In this document: piece after piece, positions 1 through 7,409 of the stretch
Position numbering within the stretch: the first letter of the stretch is position 1
How the letters are laid out: each line of letters begins with the position of its first letter
NCBI RefSeq assembly: GCF_039529775.1
Contig: NZ_BAAANL010000001.1
Location: forward strand, 620,001-684,000
Reading direction: 5' to 3'
Length of the DNA: 64,000 nt
DNA from: Myceligenerans crystallogenes
GTDB lineage: Bacteria > Actinomycetota > Actinomycetes > Actinomycetales > Cellulomonadaceae
Translations under genes and position numbers: made by a program
The notes under the pieces: model-generated
The model's input: only the letters and a program-made list of their open reading frames with translations
Database searches by the model: none
Told to the model about the DNA's origin: nothing

Positions 1-629
1 TGGCGCTCGCCCTGCTCGCGGCGCTGGCGATCGACTCGGGACGGCTGCACGGCAAGCGGTTCTTCCGCGTGGCGCTCTTCCTGCCGTACGCGGTCCCGGG
101 CGTCGTGGCAGCGATGATGTGGGGCTTCATGTACTCCGACCGGGTGGGCCTGACCGGCTCGCTCAACGACCTGGCGGGGTTCGAGCTCCTGGCGCCCTAC
201 ACGAGAGGCTGGATCCTGCCGTCCATCGGCAACATCGTGACGTGGGAGTTCGTCGGCTACAACATGCTGATCCTGTACTCGGCGCTGAAGACGGTGCCGA
301 CGGAGACCTACGAGGCCGCGGCGATCGACGGGGCCGGCCAGTTCGGCGTCGTGCGCCACATCAAGCTGCCCGCCGTGCGCGGCGCGCTCGTGATCGCGAC
401 CGTGTTCTCGATCATCGGCAGCTTCCAGCTGTTCAACGAGCCGCAGATCCTGCGCGAGCTCGCGCCGAACCTCATCGCGACCTCGTACACGCCCAACATC
501 TACGCCTACACCCTGAGCTTCCGGGGCAACCAGGTGAGTTACGCGGCCACCGTCGCGATCGTGATGGGCGTGATCACCGCGCTGATCGCCTACCTCGTGC
601 AGCTGCGCGGGATGCGGAGGGAGGACTGA
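1..629 (+). CDS. Carbohydrate ABC transporter permease, MalF type (5' end outside window)
   Basis: Membrane subunit of a sugar ABC importer, forming the pore with the next gene product. The reading frame is open from base 3, so the start and the first helices lie upstream of the window. The visible 208 residues contain several hydrophobic segments and the cytoplasmic EAA loop (TYEAAAIDGAGQFGVVRHI), which docks on the ATPase. The stop overlaps the next start by one base (TGATG), so the two permeases are translationally coupled. No ATPase gene is visible nearby. Actinobacterial sugar importers commonly share an MsiK-type ATPase encoded elsewhere. The substrate is inferred from the downstream GH35 gene to be a beta-galactoside or galacto-oligosaccharide. 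Confidence 0.9.
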   Translation, partial: ALALLAALAIDSGRLHGKRFFRVALFLPYAVPGVVAAMMWGFMYSDRVGLTGSLNDLAGFELLAPYTRGWILPSIGNIVTWEFVGYNMLILYSALKTVPTETYEAAAIDGAGQFGVVRHIKLPAVRGALVIATVFSIIGSFQLFNEPQILRELAPNLIATSYTPNIYAYTLSFRGNQVSYAATVAIVMGVITALIAYLVQLRGMRRED

Positions 630-1492
630 TGGCGGGCTACAGCTACTCGCGTCCGCGCAAGTCCGTCACCCTGACGGTGCTGCTCGGTTTCCTCGTGGTC
701 TACTCGATCCTGCCGCTGACCTGGATGCTGTTCGGCATCACCAAGGACCAGCCGGACCTGCTCGGCTCGTTCGGCCTGTGGTTCGGCGACAGCTTCTCGC
801 TGTTCTCGAACCTGCGGGAGGTGTTCACGTACGACGGCGGCATCTTCACCCGCTGGTTCGTCAACACGGTGATCTACGTCGTGGTGGGCGCGGGCGGCGC
901 GACGCTGCTGGCCACCGCCGGCGGCTACGGCCTGGCCAAGTACCGGTTCCGGGGGCGCAAGGCGGTGTTCGCGGTCGTGCTCGGCGCGATCGCCGTCCCG
1001 GGGACCGCCCTGGCCGTCCCGACGTTCCTGATGTTCAGCGAGATCGGGCTGACCAACACGATGTGGGCGGTCATCCTGCCGTCGCTGGTCTCGCCGTTCG
1101 GGCTGTACCTGATGTGGGTGTTCGCCGCCGAGGCGGTGCCCACCGAGCTGCTGGAGGCCGCGCGGGTGGACGGCGCGAGCGAGCTGCGCACGTTCTTCAC
1201 GATCTCGCTGCGGCTGCTGGCCCCGGGCGTCGTCACCGTGCTGCTGTTCGCGATCGTCGCGACCTGGAACAACTACTTCCTGCCCCTGATCATGCTCAAC
1301 GACCCGAACTTGTTCCCCCTGACGCTGGGCCTGTACCGCTGGCTCGCCGATGCCTCCGGCATCGGCGCCGCGCCGGTGTTCCACCTGGTCATCACGGGGG
1401 CGTTCCTGACGATCGTGCCGATCGTCGTCGCGTTCCTCGTGCTGCAGCGGTACTGGCAGTCCGGCCTCAGCGCGGGGTCCGTCAAGCAGTAG
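629..1492 (+). CDS. Carbohydrate ABC transporter permease, MalG type
   Basis: Second inner-membrane permease of the importer, 287 residues, the usual MalG-family length. About six hydrophobic segments are visible, beginning with VTLTVLLGFLVVYSILPLTW. The EAA loop near residues 170-190 reads TELLEAARVDGASELRTFF. The ATG sits inside the stop of the preceding permease (TGATG), which fixes the start. A binding-protein gene follows after about 120 bases. The order permease-permease-binding protein-hydrolase makes a single transcription unit likely. Confidence 0.92.
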   Translation: MAGYSYSRPRKSVTLTVLLGFLVVYSILPLTWMLFGITKDQPDLLGSFGLWFGDSFSLFSNLREVFTYDGGIFTRWFVNTVIYVVVGAGGATLLATAGGYGLAKYRFRGRKAVFAVVLGAIAVPGTALAVPTFLMFSEIGLTNTMWAVILPSLVSPFGLYLMWVFAAEAVPTELLEAARVDGASELRTFFTISLRLLAPGVVTVLLFAIVATWNNYFLPLIMLNDPNLFPLTLGLYRWLADASGIGAAPVFHLVITGAFLTIVPIVVAFLVLQRYWQSGLSAGSVKQ

Positions 1493-1610
1493 GCCGTACG
1501 ACGACGTCGCCGCCGGCCCGCGGCGCAGGTGGCGGGCGCGGCGTCGTCGTCGGACACGAACCCATTCCTACCCACGAACCACCTCACCGACAACGATGCG
1601 GGAGATCACC

Positions 1611-2957
1611 ATGAGGAACCACACCATGCGACGGGTCCTGGCCGCGGGCGCCGGGATCGCCCTGGCCGGGGCGCTCAGCGCCTGCACCCCCGACGCCGGT
1701 CCCGCCGGCGGCGGCGGTGGCGAGGGCGCCACCGCCGAGGAGATCGAGGCGGCCCTCGAGGAGGGCGGCGAGATCGACTACTGGACGTGGACGCCGCAGG
1801 CCGAGGCGCAGATCGCGGCCTTCGAGCTGGCGTACCCGAACGTCAGGGTCAACCTGACCGACACCGTCGGCGCGGGCGAGGCCAACGAGAAGCTGCAGAA
1901 CGTGCTGGCCGCGGGCGACGGCGTGCCCGACGTCGTGCAGATCGAGTACCAGTCCCTGCCGCAGTTCCAGCTGCCGGGTCACCTGACGGACCTGAGCGCG
2001 TACGAGTTCGGCGAGCTGGAGAGCCTGTACACGGCCTCGACCTGGGGCGCCGTCGCGCAGAACGACGGCATCTGGGGGCTGCCGCAGGACAGCGGGCCCA
2101 TGGCGTTCTTCTACAACGAGTCGGTGTTCACCGAGCTCGGCGTCGACGTGCCCGCCACCTGGGACGAGTACCTCGAGGCGGGCAGGGCGATCAAGAAGGC
2201 CGACCCCGACGCCTGCATCGGCAACGACACCGGCGACCCCGGCCTGACGACCAGCCTCGTCTGGCAGGCGGGCGGGCAGCCGTTCCGGACCGAGGGCGAG
2301 TCCGTCACGATCGACCTGGCCGACGAGGGCACCGCGCGATGGGCCGAGACCTACCAGGAGATCATCGACGCCGGGATCCTGTGCGACATGCCCGGCTGGA
2401 GCGACGAGTGGTACGCGGGGCTGAACGACGGCACGATCGCGGCCGTCACGCTCGGCGCCTGGATGCCCGGCATCCTCGAGGACGGCGTGCCCGAGGGCAA
2501 GGGTGACTGGAAGGTCGCCCCGATGCTCACCTACGACGGCACGCCCACGAACGCCGAGAACGGCGGGTCCGCCGAGGCCGTGCCCGCGCAGGCGCCGAAC
2601 AAGCTGCTCGGCGTCGGCTTCCTGAAGTGGCTGAACTCCAGCGACGAGTCGATCTCCGCGTTCCTGGAGACGGGCGGGTTCCCGGCCACCGTGGAGCACC
2701 TCGGGTCCGAGGAGTTCCTGGGCTACGAGTCCGAGTACTTCGGCGGGCAGAAGATCAACGAGGTGCTGGCCGCCGGCGCCTCCGACGTGAACGAGGGCTG
2801 GCAGTACCTGCCGTGGCAGTCGTACGCGAACGACATCTTCGCGGACACCATGGGCCCGGCGTGGCTCGGCGAGACCACCCTCGCCGACAGCCTCGCGGCC
2901 TGGCAGGCCGAGAACGAGGCCTACGGCGCCGACCAGGGGTTCACGGTCGGCGGATGA
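1611..2957 (+). CDS. Sugar-binding lipoprotein of ABC importer (family 1 extracellular solute-binding)
   Basis: Captures oligosaccharide outside the membrane and delivers it to the two upstream permeases. Starting at 1611, preceded by GGGAG six bases upstream, gives 448 residues. An ATG at 1596 is in frame but lacks a ribosome site. Residues 1-25 form a lipoprotein signal (charged MRNHTMRR, hydrophobic core, lipobox LSAC with Cys25). The mature protein has the two-lobe MalE-like pattern, with DYWTWTPQAEAQIAAFE early and aromatic residues (Trp-rich GWQYLPWQSY) near the end. The 118-base gap before it can fold into a GC-rich stem around ACGACGACG/CGTCGTCGT, which might raise binding-protein expression relative to the permeases. 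That role is speculative. The stop overlaps the GH35 start (ATGA). Confidence 0.93.
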   Translation: MRNHTMRRVLAAGAGIALAGALSACTPDAGPAGGGGGEGATAEEIEAALEEGGEIDYWTWTPQAEAQIAAFELAYPNVRVNLTDTVGAGEANEKLQNVLAAGDGVPDVVQIEYQSLPQFQLPGHLTDLSAYEFGELESLYTASTWGAVAQNDGIWGLPQDSGPMAFFYNESVFTELGVDVPATWDEYLEAGRAIKKADPDACIGNDTGDPGLTTSLVWQAGGQPFRTEGESVTIDLADEGTARWAETYQEIIDAGILCDMPGWSDEWYAGLNDGTIAAVTLGAWMPGILEDGVPEGKGDWKVAPMLTYDGTPTNAENGGSAEAVPAQAPNKLLGVGFLKWLNSSDESISAFLETGGFPATVEHLGSEEFLGYESEYFGGQKINEVLAAGASDVNEGWQYLPWQSYANDIFADTMGPAWLGETTLADSLAAWQAENEAYGADQGFTVGG

Positions 2958-4795
2958 GCACCTTCGAGATCGGGGAACGGGACTTCCTCCTGGACGGGGA
3001 ACCCCTCGCGCTCGTCAGCGGGGCGCTGCACTACTTCCGGGTCCACCCGGACCAGTGGGCCGACCGGATCCGCAAGGCACGGCTCATGGGGCTGAACGCC
3101 GTGGAGACCTACGTGCCGTGGAACTTCCACTCGCCCGCGCGCGGGGAGTTCCGGACCGCGGGACGGTACGACGTCGGGCGGTTCCTCGATCTCGTCGCCG
3201 CCGAAGGGCTGCACGCCGTGGTCCGGCCCGGGCCGTACATCTGCGCCGAGTGGGACGGGGGCGGGCTGCCGGCGTGGTTGTTCGCGTCCGGTGGCGGTGG
3301 CGCCGACGGTGACGGCGACGGTGGCGGTGGCGCCGACGGCGGCGGCGCGGTCGGCGTGCGGCGGGCGGAGCCGCGGTTCCTGGAGGCGATCGGGGAGTAC
3401 TTCCGCGAGCTGCTGCCGATCGTGGCGAAACGGCAGGTCAGCGTGGGCGGGCCCGTGCTGATGGTGCAGGTGGAGAACGAGTACGGCGCCTACGGGGACG
3501 ATCCGCCGCAGGCGCGTGCGGAGTACCTGCGGGCGCTGGTCGGGCTGATGCGGGAGCACCTCGACGTGCCGCTGTTCACCGTGGACCAGGCCGACGACCA
3601 CCACCAGTCCCGGGGCGGGTTGCCGGGGCTGCACAAGATGGCGTCGTTCGGGTCGCGGGCCGCCGAACGGCTCGAGGTGCTGCGGCGGCACCAGCCCGAC
3701 GGGCCGCTGATGTGCATGGAGTTCTGGAACGGCTGGTTCGACTCGTGGGGGCAGCACCATCACGTGGCGCCGCCGGCGGTGAACGCCCAGGACCTGGACG
3801 ACCTGCTGGCGGCCGGGGCGTCGGTGAACCTGTACATGTTCCACGGGGGAACGAACTTCGGGTTCACCAGCGGCGCCAACGACAAGGGCACGTACCTGCC
3901 CATCACGACGTCGTACGACTACGACGCGCCGCTGGCGGAGCACGGGGCGCCCACCGCGAAGTACCTCGCGATGCGCGAGGTGATCTCGCGGTACCGCGAG
4001 GTGCCGGCCGAGGTACCCGAGGCGCCCGCACCCGCGCCCGTGCTCGACGTCCCGCTCTCCGGGCGGGTCCCGCTGAGCCGCGTCCCGGCCCGGCCCGGGA
4101 CCGCCGGGCGGCACGACCGGCTGCCGGCGCACGACGACGTCGGGCACTGGTCGGGCCTGTCCGTGTACACCACCCGCGTCCGGGCCGACGACGGCGCGAT
4201 CACCTTCGGCGAGGTGCGCGACCGGGCGATCGCGCACGTCGACGGGCGGCCGATCGGGACGCTCAGCCGGACGCTCGGCGAACGGACCCTGCCGCTGCCC
4301 CCGGTGGACGGGGAGCTGACGCTGCTGGTCGAGGACCAGGGGCGGGTCAACTACGGGACCCGGATCGGCGAGGCGAAAGGGCTGATCGGGCCGGCCCGCA
4401 CCGCCACGCGGGAGGTCGCCGGGTGGGAGGTGACGCCGCTGGCGCTCGAGGGGCCCGACGGGCTGCTCTCGGACGAGGTGCGCGCGGCGCTCGCGGAGGC
4501 GGCCGCGGTGCGGCCGGAGCAGCCCTTCGCCGGGCCGGTGCTGTGCCGCGGGGAGTTCCGGAGCGTGGCGGGCGCGGACCACTTCCTGCGGCTGGACGGC
4601 TGGACCAAGGGCCTGGCCTGGGTGAACGGCTGGCCGCTGGGCCGGTACTGGAGCCACGGCCCCACGCGGACGCTCTACGTCCCCGGACCGGTGGTCAAGG
4701 AGCGGAACGAGCTCGTGGTGCTGGAGCTGCAGGGCGCGGCGTCGGCTCACGCGCGGTTCGTGGCGGAGCCGGACCTGGGTCACGACGAGGAGTAG
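2954..4795 (+). CDS. Beta-galactosidase, glycoside hydrolase family 35
   Basis: Retaining exo-beta-galactosidase that removes terminal galactose from imported oligosaccharides. There is no signal peptide, so it is probably cytoplasmic. Of 613 residues, the N-terminal barrel shows GH35 signatures: VSGALHYFRVHPDQW (about 20-35), RPGPYICAEWDGGGLPAW (91-108), the acid/base motif VENEYGAYG (about 173-181) and the nucleophile motif CMEFWNGWFDSWG with Glu256. C-terminal beta-sandwich domains follow, with VNGWPLGRYW near the end. The start overlaps the binding-protein stop (ATGA). Odd feature: after GGLPAWLF a run of about 23 Gly/Ala/Asp residues (about 112-135) replaces the normal short loop, encoded by GGCGGTGGC-type repeats. 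Specificity for beta-1,3, 1,4 or 1,6 linkages cannot be read from sequence. Confidence 0.94.
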   Translation: MSTFEIGERDFLLDGEPLALVSGALHYFRVHPDQWADRIRKARLMGLNAVETYVPWNFHSPARGEFRTAGRYDVGRFLDLVAAEGLHAVVRPGPYICAEWDGGGLPAWLFASGGGGADGDGDGGGGADGGGAVGVRRAEPRFLEAIGEYFRELLPIVAKRQVSVGGPVLMVQVENEYGAYGDDPPQARAEYLRALVGLMREHLDVPLFTVDQADDHHQSRGGLPGLHKMASFGSRAAERLEVLRRHQPDGPLMCMEFWNGWFDSWGQHHHVAPPAVNAQDLDDLLAAGASVNLYMFHGGTNFGFTSGANDKGTYLPITTSYDYDAPLAEHGAPTAKYLAMREVISRYREVPAEVPEAPAPAPVLDVPLSGRVPLSRVPARPGTAGRHDRLPAHDDVGHWSGLSVYTTRVRADDGAITFGEVRDRAIAHVDGRPIGTLSRTLGERTLPLPPVDGELTLLVEDQGRVNYGTRIGEAKGLIGPARTATREVAGWEVTPLALEGPDGLLSDEVRAALAEAAAVRPEQPFAGPVLCRGEFRSVAGADHFLRLDGWTKGLAWVNGWPLGRYWSHGPTRTLYVPGPVVKERNELVVLELQGAASAHARFVAEPDLGHDEE

Positions 4796-4856
4796 CGGCC
4801 CGCGGTCGTGCCTCCGGGTGGGGCTGGAACGGCGAGGTACGGCTCCCGGGTGCCCG

Positions 4857-4899
4857 CCGGAGCCCGGCGGTGCGACGTCCGCGTGCCGTCGGGCTCCGG
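4857..4899. terminator. Hairpin between convergent GH35 and Uma2 genes
   Basis: Inverted repeat CCGGAGCCCGGCGG (4857-4870) and CCGTCGGGCTCCGG (4886-4899), with a 15-base loop and one G-U type mismatch, in the 121-base gap between two convergent genes. There is no T-run. Its position suits a bidirectional terminator. Confidence 0.55.
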
Positions 4900-4916
4900 G
4901 AGACGGCGGGGATCGT

Positions 4917-5489
4917 TCAGGGCGTCAGCGCGGTGAGGTCGATCTCGATCGGGAACGGGACCGGGGTGGTCAGCTTGTCGCGCGCGACCTGGACGCGGGT
5001 GTACGTCGTCGTGACGTCGTCGAGCTCGTAGACGGAGACGGCGACGTCGCCGCTGGCCTCCTGCTCGACGATCCACATGTTGCGGATGCCCGCCTCGGCG
5101 TACTTCGCGGGCTTCATCTTCTTGTCGCGCTGCTCCGATTCCGGGGAGACGACCTCGATCACGAGTTCGACGTCGCCCGCCGGGATGGATGTCCTGGAGC
5201 CGTCGTACGGCGTCGTCGACACGGTGACGTCTGGCTCCGGACGGTTCTTCTCGTCGAGGAGGATCGTCATCTCGCGGTACGCGTGATGGCCCGCCGGTGC
5301 CTGCGGCCGCAGGGCCGCGCGCAGGGAGTCGACGACTTCCATGTGCCAGAAGCGTTGCGGGGACATGCTGAGGATCAGGCTCCCGTCGATCAGCTCGGTG
5401 TGTCGTGGAGCGTTCGGCAGGTGGTCCAGGTCCTCGGCGAGCCAGCCCTCCGGGCGCGGAGGGCGCATCCAGTCAGGGAGCTCGGTCAT
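4917..5489 (-). CDS. Uma2-family (DUF820) PD-(D/E)XK protein
   Basis: 190 residues of the Uma2 family, a restriction-endonuclease-like fold of unsettled function, abundant in cyanobacteria and actinobacteria. The core is visible: EPDVTV (about 110-115, metal-binding Asp), then ELVIEVVSPESEQRDKKMK with the E-V-x-SP signature, then YAEAGIRNMWIVE. The acidic and lysine residues expected of a PD-(D/E)XK active site are present. Start chosen at ATG 5489 (MTELPDWM), where the conserved domain begins. Upstream in-frame starts would only add unrelated Arg/Pro-rich sequence. It is a lone gene, convergent with the GH35 operon and divergent from the GH43 gene. No partner is evident. Confidence 0.85.
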   Translation of the reverse strand: MTELPDWMRPPRPEGWLAEDLDHLPNAPRHTELIDGSLILSMSPQRFWHMEVVDSLRAALRPQAPAGHHAYREMTILLDEKNRPEPDVTVSTTPYDGSRTSIPAGDVELVIEVVSPESEQRDKKMKPAKYAEAGIRNMWIVEQEASGDVAVSVYELDDVTTTYTRVQVARDKLTTPVPFPIEIDLTALTP

Positions 5490-5637
5490 GGTGACACGGT
5501 AGCAACGTGCAGGAGGCGCGTCCTGACCGTTCGCCGGAACCAATGTCGATCGCACAGGCCAAGACGCTAGACGATCCGGTGCTTGATTGCTTGGGAAACC
5601 GGTGCGGATCCGTACCAATGTGAATCGAATCGGGGGA

Positions 5638-5665
5638 TTGACCCGATGTTAACGTTGCCATAGTC
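5638..5665 (+). promoter_or_regulatory. Putative promoter with LacI-type operator upstream of the GH43 gene
   Basis: TTGACC at 5638-5643 resembles a -35 box, and CATAGT (5659-5664) or the overlapping TAGTCT (5661-5666) a -10 box. Between them lies an imperfect palindrome TGTTAACGTTGCCA (about 5647-5660) with a central CG, the usual shape of a LacI-family operator. Its two halves TGTTAACG and TGGCAACG (reverse strand) are near matches. No pure LacI gene lies in the window. Confidence 0.5.
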
Positions 5666-5728
5666 TCGCCGAGAGTTCGATCGAGAGCTCGGCAATCTTG
5701 CCCGCTGCGATGGAGGAGTGTGGTTCGG

Positions 5729-7141
5729 ATGAGACGTCTCGGTGCTGTGTTCGCGGCGCTGGTCTGTGCGATCGGGTCGAGTCTGGTGCTCGCGCCCTCC
5801 GCCTCGGCGTCCGAGGTGACGGTGCCCAACGCGACCCAGTTCACCGCCGTCGACGGGAGCCCCGTGCACGCGCACGGCGGCGGTGTGGTGAAGGCGGGGA
5901 GCTACTACTACTGGGTCGGGGAGAACCGGCAGCCGGACGGCAACGGGTTCCGGTACGTGAGCTGCTACCGCTCGGCCGACCTCGCGCGCTGGGAGTTCGT
6001 CGGCAACGTGCTGACGCAGTCGAGCGACCCCGAGCTGCAGTCGTCGAACATCGAGCGGCCCAAGATCATGTACAACAAGGCCACGGACCGGTACGTGATC
6101 TGGGCGCACAAGGAGCTCGCCACGGACTACAGCCAGGCGCGGGCCGCCGTCGCCGTCTCGACGACCAACCAGCCGTGCGGCAGCTACGACTACCGGGGCA
6201 GCTTCCGGCCGCTCGGCCACATGTCCCGCGACATCGGCGTCTTCGTCGACGGCGACGGCACCGGGTACATGTACTCCGCGGCGCGGGAGAACTACGACCT
6301 GCACATCTATCGGCTCACGGCTGACTACACGGGGATCGCGCAGCTCGTCGCCGATCCGTGGCACGGGGGTCACCGTGAGGCGCCCGCCCTGTTCAAGCGA
6401 GGGTCCACGTACTTCATGCTGACCTCCGGCGCCACGGGCTGGTCGCCCAACCAGCAGCAGTACGCGACGGCGCCGAGCGTCGCCGGGCCGTGGACCGCGA
6501 TGAAGAACGTGGGCGACTCGACGATGTACGGGTCGCAGACCGCCTTCGTGCTGCCGGTCCAGGGCACGCAGGGGACCGACTACCTGTACCTGGGCGACCG
6601 ATGGGGCAACTCGTTCGGCGGGATCGTGAACGACTCCCGGTACGTCTGGCTCCCGGTCGAGTTCCCCGGCAGCACGACCATGCGGATCGACTACTTCCCG
6701 GAGCTGGGCATCGACACGGCGGCAGGGACCGTCACGGGGCGGGGCGGGCCGTTCCTGACGCTGCGGCCGCGGCACGCGAGCACGTGCGCGGACGTGTCGA
6801 ACAACAACGCCCGGGCCGGTGAGCAGCTCAAGACGTACGGCTGCAACGGGCAGGGGAACCAGAAGTTCTGGTTCCGCGACTCAGGCAGCGGGTACGTCAC
6901 CGTCGTGACGCAGCACTCCGGGATGTGCCTCCAGGAGAACGCGTCGACCATCACGCAGGAGCCGTGCGACGGCGGGACCGATCAGCAGTGGTCGAGCACG
7001 TCCTCCGCCGGGTACCTGACGATCCGGGCGCGCGGCACGAACGAGTGCCTGGACGTCAACGGGGGCTCGACGGCCGCGGGCGCGTCGATCATCACGTACA
7101 CCTGCAACGGTCAGCACAACCAGCAGTGGACCCGGAGCTAG
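5729..7141 (+). CDS. Secreted GH43-like glycosidase with C-terminal ricin-type lectin domain
   Basis: Extracellular polysaccharide-degrading enzyme, 470 residues. ATG 5729 follows GGAGGAG at 5712-5718. A GTG at 5720 lies too close to that site. Residues 1-28 form a Sec signal peptide ending ASASA. The catalytic region (about 35-335) has features of five-bladed-propeller GH43/DUF377 enzymes: VHAHGGGVVKAGSYYYWVGE, IERPKIMYNKATDRYVIWAH, REAPALFKRGSTYFMLTS and ATAPSVAGPWTAM. The start of the domain resembles exo-beta-1,3-galactanases (GH43 subfamily 24) as I remember them, so arabinogalactan side chains are a plausible substrate. Residues about 345-470 are a CBM13/ricin beta-trefoil with three repeats carrying QxF/QxW endings (NQKFWF, DQQW, NQQW). 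Monocistronic, ending at a strong hairpin. Confidence 0.85.
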   Translation: MRRLGAVFAALVCAIGSSLVLAPSASASEVTVPNATQFTAVDGSPVHAHGGGVVKAGSYYYWVGENRQPDGNGFRYVSCYRSADLARWEFVGNVLTQSSDPELQSSNIERPKIMYNKATDRYVIWAHKELATDYSQARAAVAVSTTNQPCGSYDYRGSFRPLGHMSRDIGVFVDGDGTGYMYSAARENYDLHIYRLTADYTGIAQLVADPWHGGHREAPALFKRGSTYFMLTSGATGWSPNQQQYATAPSVAGPWTAMKNVGDSTMYGSQTAFVLPVQGTQGTDYLYLGDRWGNSFGGIVNDSRYVWLPVEFPGSTTMRIDYFPELGIDTAAGTVTGRGGPFLTLRPRHASTCADVSNNNARAGEQLKTYGCNGQGNQKFWFRDSGSGYVTVVTQHSGMCLQENASTITQEPCDGGTDQQWSSTSSAGYLTIRARGTNECLDVNGGSTAAGASIITYTCNGQHNQQWTRS

Positions 7142-7165
7142 GCGCCGGGCGCCGGCACCTCCGGT

Positions 7166-7198
7166 GACCGGCACGGGGCCGTGGGCTCCGTGCCGGTC
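7166..7198. terminator. Strong hairpin after GH43 gene
   Basis: Perfect 11-bp stem GACCGGCACGG (7166-7176) and CCGTGCCGGTC (7188-7198) with an 11-base loop, 25 bases after the GH43 stop. No T-run follows, but stability and position support a terminator. Confidence 0.7.
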
Positions 7199-7211
7199 GC
7201 GCTGCTCGGGT

Positions 7212-7343
7212 GACCTGGGGCGGGGCGACCCGCGGCGGGCCGACCTGGGGCGGGGCGACCCGCGGCGGGCCGACCTGGGGCGGGGCGACCCGCGGCGGGG
7301 CGACTGTGGCGGGGCGACTGTGGCGGGGCGACTGTGGCGGGGC
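7212..7343. repeat. Tandem repeat: three 30-bp units then three 14-bp units
   Basis: Three head-to-tail copies of a 30-bp unit (7212-7241, 7242-7271, 7272-7301). Each is two related 15-mers, GACCTGGGGCGGGGC and GACCCGCGGCGGGCC. The last copy ends GGGGC instead of GGGCC. Three exact copies of the 14-mer GACTGTGGCGGGGC follow at 7302-7343. The array sits between convergent genes. One + frame would read as a pentapeptide-like (ADLGR GDPRR) string, but there is no supporting start site, and the 14-bp units break the frame. Confidence 0.9.
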
Positions 7344-7409
7344 GATCGCATCTGATCGGGTCGCGGAGACTTCCGGGCCTGTGCCTGCCCGGTGTCCCGC
7401 GCGGTGCGT

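Noticed and set aside
1493..1610. Terminator between the first permease pair and its binding protein
   Set aside because: Only an imperfect GC-rich stem without a T-run. The genes plausibly form one operon, so I mention it only as a possible modulating structure.
7212..7343. CRISPR array
   Set aside because: Units are head-to-tail with no spacers, and there are no cas genes.
7164..7355. Pentapeptide-repeat-like small protein (ADLGR GDPRR units) over the tandem repeat
   Set aside because: No ribosome site, it overlaps the GH43 terminator, the repeat switches to 14-bp units that break the frame, and its composition is set by the DNA repeat.
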